A DNA stretch of 64,000 nucleotides from an uncultured Pseudomonas sp. (GCF_913777995.1 NZ_CAJYVE010000025.1:1-64000); one strand, 5' to 3'; positions 9,643-19,302 are shown, numbered from the stretch's first letter. Numbers and translations: made by a program. The notes: generated by a model not told the origin, from the letters alone.

Positions 9643-10556
9643 ACGGCGGCCGGCGCAGGGACCTCTACCGCCTCGAAGACCGGCTTGACGGTCTTGGGCG
9701 TCGGCAGATTCATCATCTGCGCCAGCAGGCGGCCCAGACGTTCGCGCATTTCGCTGCGCGGGATGATCATGTCGATGGCGCCGTGCTCGACGAGGAATTC
9801 ACTGCGCTGGAAGCCTTCAGGCAGTTTTTCGCGCACGGTCTGCTCGATCACGCGAGGACCGGCAAAGCCGACCAGCGCCTTGGGTTCGGCGACGATCACG
9901 TCACCCAGCATCGCCAGACTGGCCGATACACCACCGTAGACCGGGTCGGTCAGTACCGAAATGAACGGAATGCCTTCTTCACGCAGGCGTGCAAGCACTG
10001 CGGAGGTCTTGGCCATCTGCATCAGGGAGATCAGCGCTTCCTGCATGCGCGCACCACCGGAAGCCGAGAAGCAGATCATCGGGCAACGGTGCTCCAGCGC
10101 GTAGTTGGCAGCGCGCACGAAACGCTCGCCGACGATGGCGCCCATCGACCCTCCCATGAAGGAAAACTCGAAGGCCGAAGCCACCACCGGCATACCCAGC
10201 AGGGTACCGCTCATGGAGATCAGCGCGTCTTTCTCGCCGATCTGCTTCTGCGCCGCCACCAGGCGGTCCTTGTACTTCTTGCTGTCGCGGAACTTGAGGC
10301 GGTCGACCGGCTCCAGCTCGGCGCCCAGCTCGTTACGGCCTTCGGCATCGAGGAAGATGTTCAGGCGGCTACGCGCACCAATGCGCATGTGATGGTCGCA
10401 CTTGGGGCAGACGTCCAGGGTCTTTTCCAGTTCAGGGCGATACAGCACTGCTTCGCAGGATGGGCACTTGTGCCACAGACCCTCAGGGACCGAGCTTTTC
10501 TTGACCTCGGAACGCATGATCGAAGGGATCAGTTTGTCTACCAACCAGTTGCTCAT
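9639..10556 (-). CDS. accD: Acetyl-CoA carboxylase carboxyltransferase subunit beta
   Basis: A 305-residue AccD, which with AccA transfers CO2 from carboxybiotin to acetyl-CoA to form malonyl-CoA. A four-Cys zinc ribbon is present at Cys31, Cys34, Cys50 and Cys53 (CPSC and CPKC), followed by the crotonase-fold carboxyltransferase domain ([33 protein letters not shown]). The start [13 protein letters not shown] at 10556 matches the family; the longer open frame upstream is not needed. In E. coli AccD binds its own mRNA. A GC-rich hairpin (10588-10613) lies in the leader here. Confidence 0.96.
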   Translation of the reverse strand: MSNWLVDKLIPSIMRSEVKKSSVPEGLWHKCPSCEAVLYRPELEKTLDVCPKCDHHMRIGARSRLNIFLDAEGRNELGAELEPVDRLKFRDSKKYKDRLVAAQKQIGEKDALISMSGTLLGMPVVASAFEFSFMGGSMGAIVGERFVRAANYALEHRCPMICFSASGGARMQEALISLMQMAKTSAVLARLREEGIPFISVLTDPVYGGVSASLAMLGDVIVAEPKALVGFAGPRVIEQTVREKLPEGFQRSEFLVEHGAIDMIIPRSEMRERLGRLLAQMMNLPTPKTVKPVFEAVEVPAPAAV

Positions 10557-10587
10557 GCTTTCTTTCTCCAGTACCGGTGCGGCTCCC

Positions 10588-10613
10588 GTGCCTGGCGCCA
10601 CAGCGCCGGGCAC
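10588..10613 (-). other. Hairpin in the accD leader
   Basis: An 11-bp near-perfect inverted repeat (GTGCCTGGCGC / GCGCCGGGCAC, one G-T pair, loop CACA) lies 32 bp upstream of the accD ATG. There is no T-run. It could affect accD mRNA stability or translation. The rest of the 251-bp gap to trpF shows only longer-range GC-rich complementarity and no gene. Confidence 0.4.
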
Positions 10614-10807
10614 ATGCCCTCAGCTAATTTCGTAAATGGTGGCTGGCCGTGCAGCCTGCGGTCGGCGCCTGGCCAGACCTGCACGGGCTCAACCGTACTC
10701 TGCAAAATCCCGCCAGGCGCATCGAAGCCTGGCCCGTTCAATTCAAACCGCGAACACAATATGCCGGGAACAGGCTAATGGACGGCGGCAGTTTCCCAGC
10801 CGTCACA

Positions 10808-11428
10808 TCAGGCCCCGCGCACGGCGTCGACGAACGCACGCACCTTGTCGTGGTCCTTGATGCCCTTGCTACGCTCTACCCCGCCGCTGACATCCACGGC
10901 ATAGGGCCTGACCCGGGCGATGGCCTGCGCCACGTTGTCCGGGTCGAGGCCGCCGGCCAGGATCACCGGCTTGGGCAGATCCGCAGGAATCAGCGACCAG
11001 TCGAAACGCTCGCCAGTGCCCCCCGGTACGCCCGGCACATAGGCATCCAGCAGGATGCCACGGGCCCGTGCGTAGGCTCGGCAGGCCGCCATCAGGTCAT
11101 CGCCTGGCTTGACCCGCAGCGCCTTGATGTAGGGCCGGTGGTAGCCTTCGCAAGCCTGCGGCGATTCATTGCCGTGAAACTGCAGCAAATCCAGCGGCAG
11201 TGCCTCGAGGGTTTCGTGCAGCTCGCAGGGGCTGGCATCGACGAACAGCCCGACCGTCGTAACGAAAGGCGGCAAGGCGGCCATGATCACCTTGGCCTGC
11301 GCCACGCTGACAGCCCGCGGACTGGGCGCATAGAACACGAAGCCTATCGCGTCGGCACCCGCCTCGACGGCGGCCAATGCATCTTCAATGCGGGTAATCC
11401 CGCAGATTTTGCTGCGAACGGCAGACAT
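10808..11428 (-). CDS. trpF: Phosphoribosylanthranilate isomerase
   Basis: A 206-residue single-domain TIM barrel catalysing the Amadori rearrangement in tryptophan synthesis. The catalytic Cys is Cys9 in KICGITR. The catalytic Asp is in the C-terminal AVDVSGGVE, beside the phosphate-binding loop ([11 protein letters not shown]). As in other pseudomonads it is separate from trpC and sits between truA and accD. Length and both ends match the family. Confidence 0.95.
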   Translation of the reverse strand: MSAVRSKICGITRIEDALAAVEAGADAIGFVFYAPSPRAVSVAQAKVIMAALPPFVTTVGLFVDASPCELHETLEALPLDLLQFHGNESPQACEGYHRPYIKALRVKPGDDLMAACRAYARARGILLDAYVPGVPGGTGERFDWSLIPADLPKPVILAGGLDPDNVAQAIARVRPYAVDVSGGVERSKGIKDHDKVRAFVDAVRGA

Positions 11429-11487
11429 GTCGCCGAACCTCCGTCATGGCGGAAAGCCCCGGATGTTAACAAAAGCTTTTCCGGACG

Positions 11488-12354
11488 TCAGCCGAGGCCG
11501 GCGAAACCCGTGAGGAAATGTGGCCCCACGTAGCGCTGCGGCAGGGCGAACTCCTCCGGATACTCGACCTGCACCAGATACAGGCCATAAGGATGGGCCG
11601 TGACCCCGCCGTTACGCCGCTGGCGACTTTCCAGCACCTCGGCGGCCCACTCCACCGGGCGCTCTCCCGCACCGATGGTCATCAGCACGCCGGCAATGTT
11701 GCGCACCATGTGATGCAGGAAGGCATTGGCCCGCACGTCGAGGACGATCATCTGGCCGTGGCGAGTGACGCGCAGGTGGTGCATCTGCTTGATTGGCGAC
11801 TTGGCCTGGCACTGCCCAGCGCGAAAGGCGCTGAAGTCATGAGTACCCAGCAGCGCCTGCGCAGCCTCGGCCATGCGCTCGGCGTCCAGCGGGCGATGGT
11901 TCCAGGTCACTTCCTGGCCCATGTGCGCCGGGCGGATCTGGTCGTTGTAGATGACGTAGCGGTAGCGCCGGGCGACCGCCTTGAAGCGCGCGTGGAAGTG
12001 CGCTGGCATGGCACGCGCCCAGGTAACACTGACATCGTGCGGCAGGCTGGCGTTGGCACCCATGACCCAGGCTTTCTCCGAACGCTCCACCGGCGTGTCG
12101 AAATGCACCACCTGCCCACAGGCATGCACACCGGCGTCGGTACGCCCGGCACACATCAAGCCGATGGGAGAGGCCGCGACCTTGCCAAGGGCATTTTCCA
12201 GGGTTTCCTGAACGGTGAGCACACCACCGGCCTGGCGCTGCCAGCCGTTGTAGCGCGAGCCTTTGTACTCGACGCCCAGTGCAATACGGTGAAAGCCCTC
12301 GGCAGCCATTTCGGCAGCCGGGTTGTCTATGTTGGCCAAGGTGTTACAGCCCAT
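11488..12354 (-). CDS. truA: tRNA pseudouridine(38-40) synthase TruA
   Basis: TruA isomerises uridines 38-40 in the anticodon arm of many tRNAs. The catalytic Asp lies in CAGRTDAGVHACGQVVHF; RYRYVIYND and NAFLHHMVRNIAGVL are further family blocks. The start is uncertain. I give ATG 12354 (288 residues). ATG 12378 forms part of a TATAAT-like -10 box and is probably not transcribed, and ATG 12309 would give 273 residues, close to the 270 of E. coli. None of the three has a good Shine-Dalgarno sequence. It lies 59 bp upstream of trpF. Confidence 0.93.
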   Translation of the reverse strand: MGCNTLANIDNPAAEMAAEGFHRIALGVEYKGSRYNGWQRQAGGVLTVQETLENALGKVAASPIGLMCAGRTDAGVHACGQVVHFDTPVERSEKAWVMGANASLPHDVSVTWARAMPAHFHARFKAVARRYRYVIYNDQIRPAHMGQEVTWNHRPLDAERMAEAAQALLGTHDFSAFRAGQCQAKSPIKQMHHLRVTRHGQMIVLDVRANAFLHHMVRNIAGVLMTIGAGERPVEWAAEVLESRQRRNGGVTAHPYGLYLVQVEYPEEFALPQRYVGPHFLTGFAGLG

Positions 12355-12462
12355 TGGGTTGCGAAAAAGGGCGGCCATTATACGGGGCGCGCGGCAGGAC
12401 GCCAGCGGCGGGAGACCCCTGGCGGTCGCGTGATGCCGACCACCAGACGGGCAGGACAGGAA

Positions 12463-15354
12463 TCAGGCCAGGCGCGCGAGCATTTCGCGAGCTTCGCTCT
12501 TCTGGGCGTCGTCGCCTTCGCTGACCACCTCACCGAGGATGTCACGCGCGCCGTCGGCATCGCCCATGTCGATGTAGGCCCGCGCCAGGTCCAACTTGGT
12601 CGCGGCTTCATCGGTACCGGACAGGTAGTCGAATTCCAGGTCATCATCCAGCGTCGCCGCATCTTCGGCAGTGAAGCTTGGCTCCTCGAGCGGCGGGCTT
12701 TCCAACTCCTGGGACAGACGATCGAGTTCGGCGTTGACATCGTCGATCTCGGAAGCGAAGGCCTGGGTGGCCGAGTCGGTCTCGATCTCGTCGGCCAGCG
12801 ACAGGTCGAAATCTTCCGGCAGCTCCAGGTCGTGCTCCGCCACCGGCGGCTCGGACGCGCCCAGGTCCAGCGGGTCTTCACCCAGACTCAGGAGCAGATC
12901 GTCCTCGGAATTCAGTTGCGGATCATCCTCGGCCAGGCCCAGATCGAAGTCTTCGAGGCTCTGCGGCTCGTCGACCGCAACGGACACAGGCTCAGACAGC
13001 ACTTCATCCAGGTCGACCGGCTCGGCCAGCGCCGGCTCCGACAGCGAAGGCTCCGACAGCCCCGGCTCGGAGCGCTCGGACTCGGTATCGAGCAGCAGAT
13101 CGTCCAGATTATCGAGGGTGACCACCTCATCGCTGGCCGGCGCCTCAAAGTCATCCAGGCTCAGGTCGAAGTCATCTTCCGGCGCTTCGGCGACCAGCGG
13201 CTGTTCAGCCTCGACCGAAGCGGCTTCAGGCTCGTCTGTCGCCGGTTCGTCGTCGGCGAGCAACTGCTCAAGGTACTTTTCATCCAGTTCGGCGGCCATG
13301 GCCGCGGCCGAGGTGGCCGCCACTGCCGCCGCGGCGGCTGCCACGGGTGCTACGGATTCCGACTTGTTCTCGGGCGTTTCAACGACCGGTGCTGCTGCGA
13401 CAGCAGCGGCCTTGACGGGCTCAGGCGCAGGCGCCGGAGCGACGACAGGTTCCACCACCCTGGCAGGGCCGATCATGGTCGGGTATTTGTCTTTTAGCTG
13501 CTCGACCTCAGCTTGATGCTTTCCCGCAGCCACCAACTTGCGCTCGTGGGCCGCGAATGCCTTGTTATTGCCCTGCTCGGCGTAGATTTCCATCAACTTC
13601 AGGCGGATGTCGTCACGCGCCGGATCTTCCTTGACCGACTCTTCGAGCAGTTCGACAGCCTGGTTCATGCGGCCGTAGGCGATGTGGATCTCGGCTTGTA
13701 CCAACGGATCGGTCGGTCGCTCGCGGGAGGCGTTGGCCGCCGCGGCGGCGACGGCTGCAGGTGCCATGGTGTAGCTCGGCGAGCCGCTGTCCAGACCGCC
13801 GAAGCTGTCGGCCGGTGCATTGAGGTCCATGTCGGAAACGAACTGCGACTCTTCGGCCAGAGCCCGGGCCATGCGCTTGTGTTTTTCTTCCTCAGCCTTG
13901 GCGGCACGCCGACGCGCCAGGAACAGCAGAAGCAGCGCCAGCACCAGCAAGGTGGAGCCACCGATCAGCCCCAGCATTACCGGGTTGGCAAGAATGGCCT
14001 TGAACGGGTCGCTCTGCTCCGGCGCCGGCACCGGCTCGACGGCCAACGGCTGTTCGGCCGGCGGCGTGGCGGGCTGGGCGGCACCAGCCTGCAGGGCATC
14101 TTCGGGGGCGACTTCGCCAGCCGGCTTGATCGGTGCACCACTGGCATCCACGGCGGTGGCCGGAAGCGGGGCAGTGCCTGCCGGGGCGGCAGGCGCGGCG
14201 CCGGCAGCACCTGCGGCACCCGCAGCGCCGGCGGCCTGCATCTTCGCCAACTGGTCGTTTTTCAGCTCCATCAGGCGCTGCAGCTTGTCCAGCTGGCTCT
14301 GCAGGTCGTTCAGGCGGCTCTTGAGTTCGGCATTGTCACGCCGTGAGGTATCCAGCGCTTCCTGGGTGACCGCCAGCTTGTTGGCCAGGTCGTTGTCGCT
14401 GGCAGCGCCGGGGCGACCGGTCGACTTGCCGGCCGACACCAGGCTGAGGTTATCGCCGGTAGTCACTTGTGCCGGCGCGGCACCGGCCTGGGCACGACGC
14501 GTGGCATCGACCTGACGCACACCGGCGGCACCACGCCGCCCTTCACGCCAGGACTGGTATTGGCGGGCGACTTCGGCAATGGCCTGGCTCTGCGGCAGTG
14601 CCGTGGCCTGTTGCGGGGTCGGCAGGCGCAGTACCTCGCCTTTCTTCAGACGGTTGATATTGCCGCCGACGAAGGCGCCGGGATTCAAGGCCTGGATCGC
14701 CAGCATGGTTTGCTGCACGGAACCGCCGTTGCGGACCTTTTCGGCGATTTCCCAAAGGGTGTCGTTATTGACGGTGACGTACTGGGCAGGCTTGTCTGCT
14801 GCCGGCGGTGGCAGCGCAGGCTGGGCGGGCGCGGCGGCCGGCGGGTTGCTTCCAGGTGCCTGCACGGTGGTGGGCGGCGCCACCGAAGGCAGCTGTGCCG
14901 GTGCGGCAGCGGGCGCCTGGGCGGGCGCGGCCGCTGCGGCGGCTTCCGGGGAGTGACGCGGCGGGTCGAGCAACACGCTGTATTCGCGCTGGGCACGTCC
15001 GTTGGGCGACAGGACCTGGACCAGGAACTTCACGTAAGGGTCCTGCACCGGCTTGCTGGAAGTGACGCGCAGCACGCTCTTGCCATCCGGGTTGACCACG
15101 GGAGTGAAGGTCAGATCGCTGAGCAGGGCCTGGCGAGTCACGCCGGCCTGTGCGGAATCGGCGGTCGTACCCAGGCTGGGCACGATCTGCGAGGCATTGA
15201 TGCCACGCGCATCGGTCAGTTCGATTTCGGCCAGCAGAGGCTGGTTCAGGGTCGACTTGACCGACAACTCGCCGAGCCCCAGCGCATGGGCCATTCCCGA
15301 TGACAACGCCGAAGCCGCAGCCATCGCTACTACCAGTTTACGAACCTGAACCAT
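12463..15354 (-). CDS. fimV: FimV/HubP family polar peptidoglycan-binding protein
   Basis: A 963-residue protein with the complete FimV layout: signal peptide (to MAHA, about 24), conserved N-terminal domain (LGLGELSVKSTLNQPLLAEI), LysM-like domain (VTVNNDTLWEIAEKVRNG), coiled coil with LKSRLNDLQSQLDKLQRLM, one membrane span (VMLGLIGGSTLLVLALLLL), a TPR-like segment (AEIHIAYGRMNQAVELLEES), a long acidic region rich in L-S-E-P repeats, and the C-terminal FimV domain ending REMLARLA. FimV assembles type IV pilus secretins and recruits polar and cAMP signalling proteins. ATG 15354 is chosen from the signal peptide. The truA-fimV linkage is standard. A second FimV-like gene lies at 49654-52020. 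Confidence 0.93.
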   Translation of the reverse strand: MVQVRKLVVAMAAASALSSGMAHALGLGELSVKSTLNQPLLAEIELTDARGINASQIVPSLGTTADSAQAGVTRQALLSDLTFTPVVNPDGKSVLRVTSSKPVQDPYVKFLVQVLSPNGRAQREYSVLLDPPRHSPEAAAAAAPAQAPAAAPAQLPSVAPPTTVQAPGSNPPAAAPAQPALPPPAADKPAQYVTVNNDTLWEIAEKVRNGGSVQQTMLAIQALNPGAFVGGNINRLKKGEVLRLPTPQQATALPQSQAIAEVARQYQSWREGRRGAAGVRQVDATRRAQAGAAPAQVTTGDNLSLVSAGKSTGRPGAASDNDLANKLAVTQEALDTSRRDNAELKSRLNDLQSQLDKLQRLMELKNDQLAKMQAAGAAGAAGAAGAAPAAPAGTAPLPATAVDASGAPIKPAGEVAPEDALQAGAAQPATPPAEQPLAVEPVPAPEQSDPFKAILANPVMLGLIGGSTLLVLALLLLFLARRRAAKAEEEKHKRMARALAEESQFVSDMDLNAPADSFGGLDSGSPSYTMAPAAVAAAAANASRERPTDPLVQAEIHIAYGRMNQAVELLEESVKEDPARDDIRLKLMEIYAEQGNNKAFAAHERKLVAAGKHQAEVEQLKDKYPTMIGPARVVEPVVAPAPAPEPVKAAAVAAAPVVETPENKSESVAPVAAAAAAVAATSAAAMAAELDEKYLEQLLADDEPATDEPEAASVEAEQPLVAEAPEDDFDLSLDDFEAPASDEVVTLDNLDDLLLDTESERSEPGLSEPSLSEPALAEPVDLDEVLSEPVSVAVDEPQSLEDFDLGLAEDDPQLNSEDDLLLSLGEDPLDLGASEPPVAEHDLELPEDFDLSLADEIETDSATQAFASEIDDVNAELDRLSQELESPPLEEPSFTAEDAATLDDDLEFDYLSGTDEAATKLDLARAYIDMGDADGARDILGEVVSEGDDAQKSEAREMLARLA

Positions 15355-15442
15355 AGCCCATCCCTTGTTTGAAGACTCTCCGAACCCGGAGTAAGGCGTG
15401 TTGCCGCTAGAATCATTTTGACAAATCGTTGCCAAGTATCTT

Positions 15443-16453
15443 TTACACATGGCCTTTTATCAACAATTCCGCCACCTGCACTGCATTCAGCGCGGCACCT
15501 TTGCGCACGTTGTCCGCCGTCAGCCAGAGGCTGAGCTGGTGAGGATCGTCGATACCGCCGCGCACACGCCCCACGTAAACCACGTCCTGACCCACCGCGT
15601 CACCGACCGGAGTCGGGTAGTCGCCCTCTTCCACCAGCTCCAGGCCGGTCGCGGCTTCCAGGCAATCGCGAACCTGCTGCAGGTCAATGGCTTCAGCACT
15701 CTGCAGCGAAACAGTGAAACTGTCGCCGAAGAACACCGGCACTTGGATGCAACTGGCCGAGACCTTGAGTAAAGGCAGCCCGAGCAATTCGCGCAACTCG
15801 CGCACCAGACGCCGCTCCACGGCAGCATGTCCCTCTTGGTCCGGTGTGCCGACCTGAGCCAGCAGGTTGAAGGCCACCTGACGATCGTAGAAACGCGGCT
15901 CGAGCGGGCGCATGTTGAGCAGTTCGGCGGTCTGCCGCGCCAGTTCGCTGACACCCTCACGGCCCAGGGTGGACACCGCCATGCAGCCAGTGACATCGAC
16001 CCGTTGCAGGGTCAGCAGCTCGCGCAGCGGCGCCAGCGCCAGCGCTACCGCCGTGGCACTCGGCCCGGGGGTGGACAACAGCAGCGGACCGTTTGCGCCA
16101 GCCAGCCCTTGCGCGTCGATTTCCGGCACCACCAGCGGCGCCTCTTGCTGGTCGAAGGTGCCGGTCAGGTCGATCACCGAGCAACCCGCCTTGACGGCGC
16201 GCAATGCGAAGCTGCGGCTCACCGCCGGGCCAGCAGCGAAGAACGCCAGGCCCACTTTGGAAAAATCGAACGCATCGACCTCTCGTACACGCAGGTTCCG
16301 GCCCTTGAACGCTACCGAACTGCCAGCAGACTCGGCACTGGCCAGCAGGTGCAATTCAGTGAGGGGAAAATCGCGCTCTTCGAGAATCTGGACAAGGGTT
16401 TCGCCGACCGTGCCAGTGGCTCCGATCACGGCAATAGCAAAGGGCTGGCTCAT
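15443..16453 (-). CDS. Aspartate-semialdehyde dehydrogenase-like protein (USG-1 type), lacks the catalytic Cys
   Basis: A 336-residue homologue of aspartate-beta-semialdehyde dehydrogenase. The NADP loop IGATGTVGETL (10-20) and the C-terminal domain are kept. The active-site P-N-C-S-T of true Asd proteins is replaced by P-G-P-S-A at 129-133, so Pro131 stands where the catalytic Cys should be. It should therefore not be a working Asd; it matches the USG-1 group found beside asd and fimV/truA in gammaproteobacteria. Its function is unknown. It is 88 bp upstream of fimV on the same strand. No true asd or leu gene follows on its upstream side here. Confidence 0.88.
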   Translation of the reverse strand: MSQPFAIAVIGATGTVGETLVQILEERDFPLTELHLLASAESAGSSVAFKGRNLRVREVDAFDFSKVGLAFFAAGPAVSRSFALRAVKAGCSVIDLTGTFDQQEAPLVVPEIDAQGLAGANGPLLLSTPGPSATAVALALAPLRELLTLQRVDVTGCMAVSTLGREGVSELARQTAELLNMRPLEPRFYDRQVAFNLLAQVGTPDQEGHAAVERRLVRELRELLGLPLLKVSASCIQVPVFFGDSFTVSLQSAEAIDLQQVRDCLEAATGLELVEEGDYPTPVGDAVGQDVVYVGRVRGGIDDPHQLSLWLTADNVRKGAALNAVQVAELLIKGHV

Positions 16454-16539
16454 GGGTAGACCTCAGGCGGGAAAACGGGGGGAGCGGCACTTTACCCGCG
16501 CCATGAACGCCAGGCAATCGACAGCGCGATGCGCCTGGC

Positions 16540-17100
16540 TCAAGACTCCAGGCCGATGGGGAAGAATTCGCCAGCGCTCCACACACCCAGCCAGCGCTGC
16601 CCATCGAGTTCGCGCGGCACGGCCAGATCGACCAGCTGATAGAACACATTGCGATGAATCAGCGCATCCAGATTGCTGCGCACCCGCACGTAGGGAGAAG
16701 GCTCGCCAGTATGCGGGTCGCTGTGTACGCGTAGCGGGTGCTCGGGCCCCAGGTCGAATTCGTCGTCGACTTGGGTAGTCAGGCGCAGCACCTGGCTTTC
16801 GCCCGCGCCCTGCACCTGCATGGAGATTGCCACGAACGGCGCGTCGTCGACGCGGATGCCGACCTTCTCGACCGGCGTGACCAGGAACCAGTCATCCCCG
16901 TCGCGGCGCAGGATATTGGAAAACAGTTTCACCATGGCCTTGCGCCCGATCGGGGTGCCCAGGTAGTACCAGGTCCCGTCGCGGGCGATGCGCATGTCGA
17001 TATCACCGCAGAATGCCGGGTTCCACAGGTGCACCGGCGCCGGCCCCCGGCCTTTGGGAAGCTGTGCCAGCAGCTCGGAAGTCTTGTCGGCGTCACTCAT
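16540..17100 (-). CDS. DUF1285 domain-containing protein
   Basis: A 186-residue soluble protein with no signal peptide. Blocks such as LWNPAFCGDIDMRIARDG, WYYLGTPIGR and DDWFLVTPVEKVGIRVDD match DUF1285, a small mixed alpha/beta family of unknown function. It is 9 bp downstream of the DUF4823 lipoprotein gene, so the two are probably co-transcribed. No catalytic pattern is obvious to me. Confidence 0.85.
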   Translation of the reverse strand: MSDADKTSELLAQLPKGRGPAPVHLWNPAFCGDIDMRIARDGTWYYLGTPIGRKAMVKLFSNILRRDGDDWFLVTPVEKVGIRVDDAPFVAISMQVQGAGESQVLRLTTQVDDEFDLGPEHPLRVHSDPHTGEPSPYVRVRSNLDALIHRNVFYQLVDLAVPRELDGQRWLGVWSAGEFFPIGLES

Positions 17101-17109
17101 CCTCGACCC

Positions 17110-17715
17110 TTAGCGTGAAAAACCCATCAGGCTGCGAGCATATTGCTCCATGGGCGGGCCAAGCAAATCTTCGGGACGGGTGTCGTACAGCGTCAGCAAA
17201 CCGCCACGACTGCGAATCCGCGCACTGTCGATCAGGTAGCGGGTACTGGTCTCGATCAGCATCATCTGAATGACACCGCTGTCGATGCCGAAGCGGTCCA
17301 GCGCCTCTTCGTCAGCCCACTGGTCCCAGGTGCCGATCCGGTCGTCGGCGCGGGCAAAACGGGTGTACAGCAGGTAATGGGCGCCGGCGCTGCGCGCCTC
17401 GGTGAGCGCTTCGTCGAGGCCCACCGGAGCACGGGCACGGCGGACCAGCGGAAAGAACTCGACGAAGTTGTTGAACGCCTCTTCAGCCACCACGTTCGGA
17501 CGCGGGTAGGCCTTGCCGGGCGGCACGAACGCACCTTGGGCGATATAGATGAACGAGTCGGGCTGCAGGCGGAAGTTGGCGGTGCGTCGGGTTTCACTGT
17601 GGTCCAGCAGACCCGCATCGCTGAACTGCTCGCGCACGCCCTCCCCCATGTCGCTGACTTTCATGCAGCCACTCAGCGCGACGAACGCCAGTAGCATAAC
17701 CAGGCTACGCATCAT
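17110..17715 (-). CDS. DUF4823 family lipoprotein
   Basis: A 201-residue predicted outer-membrane lipoprotein. The signal ends in the lipobox ALSGC (Cys17). The mature part carries the DUF4823 region (SFIYIAQGAFVPPGKAYPRPN, GAHYLLYTRFARADDRIGTW). Function unknown. It is the upstream partner of DUF1285 and lies 106 bp downstream of the TetR gene. That gap contains a GCCGGT/ACCGGC inverted repeat at about 17730-17750 without a convincing T-run. Confidence 0.82.
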   Translation of the reverse strand: MMRSLVMLLAFVALSGCMKVSDMGEGVREQFSDAGLLDHSETRRTANFRLQPDSFIYIAQGAFVPPGKAYPRPNVVAEEAFNNFVEFFPLVRRARAPVGLDEALTEARSAGAHYLLYTRFARADDRIGTWDQWADEEALDRFGIDSGVIQMMLIETSTRYLIDSARIRSRGGLLTLYDTRPEDLLGPPMEQYARSLMGFSR

Positions 17716-17821
17716 TACCCTCTTCCTCCCGTGAGCCGGTGACGAAAAACCGGCGAATGGCCGTCGGATGCAGCTTCCGCGCCATTTTTCACAAGAATGG
17801 CTTCAGACGACGGCGAAAGCC

Positions 17822-18484
17822 TTACTCGGCAGCCGGGTCGCGCCTGGATTCGCCGGAAACATCGCTGTCGCGCTTGCGCTTGTTGCCCATGCGCACACCG
17901 ATGTCCATGAGGAAGTGGAAGAAGCCTTCCTGGTCTTCCAGCACGTTGCTCCAGAACGGCGAGTGATATAGCGCCACAGCGCCATGCACCAAGGCCCAGG
18001 CCGCGCAGTAATGGAAATAAGGCGGCACGTCTTCGAGCTTGCCTTCGTTGATACGCCCCTTGATCAGCAGGGTCAGGTGTTCGAAATTCGACGCGCGGAT
18101 ACGGTGCAGCTCTTCGACCATCTCCGGCACCTGGCTGCCCTTGACCACCTTTTCTTCCAGGCGGTCGAACAGCCGGTAGCGCTGTGGGTCGCGCATGCGA
18201 AATTCGAAGTAGGCGCGCGACAGGGCCTCCTTGTCCTTGTCGACATCGGCCGAGTGCAGCAGCTCGTTCAGGTCGCGCTCGTAATCGAGCATCAGCCGCA
18301 GATAGATCTCGGCCTTGGACTTGAAGTGTTTGTAGATGGTCCCTTTGCCGATGCCAACGGCATCCGCGATCATCTCGACAGTGACGCTGTCTTCACCCTG
18401 TTCCAGGAACAGTTTCAGCGCAGTATCGAGAATTTCCTGTTCACGACGGCGAAATTCACGGACCTTTCGAGGTTCTTTTTGCAT
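17822..18484 (-). CDS. TetR/AcrR family transcriptional regulator
   Basis: A 220-residue TetR-type regulator. The N-terminal helix-turn-helix (ILDTALKLFLEQGEDSVTVEMIADAVGIGKGTIYKHFKS split over residues about 18-56) is well conserved. The C-terminal ligand domain is unlike regulators of known ligand. It sits between DUF4823 and a LysE-type exporter, matching the place of PA2957 of P. aeruginosa as I recall it. Targets cannot be read from sequence; its own promoter region or the adjacent exporter are the first candidates. Confidence 0.88.
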   Translation of the reverse strand: MQKEPRKVREFRRREQEILDTALKLFLEQGEDSVTVEMIADAVGIGKGTIYKHFKSKAEIYLRLMLDYERDLNELLHSADVDKDKEALSRAYFEFRMRDPQRYRLFDRLEEKVVKGSQVPEMVEELHRIRASNFEHLTLLIKGRINEGKLEDVPPYFHYCAAWALVHGAVALYHSPFWSNVLEDQEGFFHFLMDIGVRMGNKRKRDSDVSGESRRDPAAE

Positions 18485-18648
18485 GGTGAGAGGATCTGCA
18501 AGGGCCTGGATCGAAGCGACACATTATGCCTAACTGATACAAAAATGCACGAAACATCCTTTTCCAGTCATTTGGCGACGCCAGCCCTGGCTTCGCCCAC
18601 GCCCGGCAAGGCTAGCGCCCGCCGCCGGCGCAGGCAACCCACACGCGA

Positions 18649-19302
18649 TCAGTGCTCGAAAGACGGCGTCGGCGCCAGGATGAACTCCTGGTAGCCGCTG
18701 ACCACCACGTAGAGGGCGAAGTAGGCAAAGATCGCAGCCGAAGCGACATAGGACCACTTCAGCATCCGCTCACCCAGCAGGCGACCACCCTGGTGGGCCA
18801 CGGCGCACAGGCCGACGGACCAGACCAGCCCGGCAACGAAAAAGCCGCTCAGGAAGGCCGAGGCGCCAGCCAGGTCGGCGCCCTGTCGAGCGATGATCGC
18901 GCCACCGACTGCCGCGAACCACAGAATCGCGGTCGGCGATGACATCGCCAGGAATACCCCGCGCAGGAACAGGCTGCGATTGCTGTCGGCGCTTCGTTGC
19001 TCCTGAACCTGCAAGGCCGGCGTGGCCGACAGGGCACTGAGAATCATCTTGATGCAGAACCAGGTGAGCACCGCAGTACCCCCCAGCCACAGTACATAGC
19101 GCACCGTCTCGTACTGCAGCAGCACCGCCATGCCGGTCATGGCCAACAGCGCATAGGCCAGGTCGCCGAAGCAGGTGCCGACACCCAGCCACAAGCCCTT
19201 GGAAAAACCGCGCTGCATGGCCAGGGTCATCATCGCGATGTTGGCCAGACCGATGTCCAGGCATAACGAAAGGCTCAATAGAAAGCCGTTGGAAAACTCC
19301 AT
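18649..19302 (-). CDS. LysE family amino-acid exporter
   Basis: A 217-residue membrane protein with about six hydrophobic segments (GFLLSLSLCLDIGLANIAMM, GTCFGDLAYALLAMTGMAVL, LWLGGTAVLTWFCIKMILSAL, FLAMSSPTAILWFAAVGGAI, FLSGFFVAGLVWSVGLCAV, YVASAAIFAYFALYVVVSGY). The N-terminal and central-loop pattern of LysE/RhtB exporters is recognisable. The start MEFSNGF at 19302 has an upstream GGGTG; the open frame extends a further 25 codons without homology. Substrate unknown. It is 164 bp upstream of the TetR gene on the same strand. Confidence 0.87.
   Translation of the reverse strand: MEFSNGFLLSLSLCLDIGLANIAMMTLAMQRGFSKGLWLGVGTCFGDLAYALLAMTGMAVLLQYETVRYVLWLGGTAVLTWFCIKMILSALSATPALQVQEQRSADSNRSLFLRGVFLAMSSPTAILWFAAVGGAIIARQGADLAGASAFLSGFFVAGLVWSVGLCAVAHQGGRLLGERMLKWSYVASAAIFAYFALYVVVSGYQEFILAPTPSFEH

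Noticed and set aside
11518-13497. A 659-codon plus-strand open frame over truA and fimV
   Set aside because: It crosses two well-identified minus-strand genes and their boundary; no start signal or homology is seen.
17822-19302. TetR plus LysE exporter considered as a transferred resistance module
   Set aside because: Both are on the same strand with core-like composition, in a neighbourhood typical of the genus; no mobility genes or repeats are nearby.
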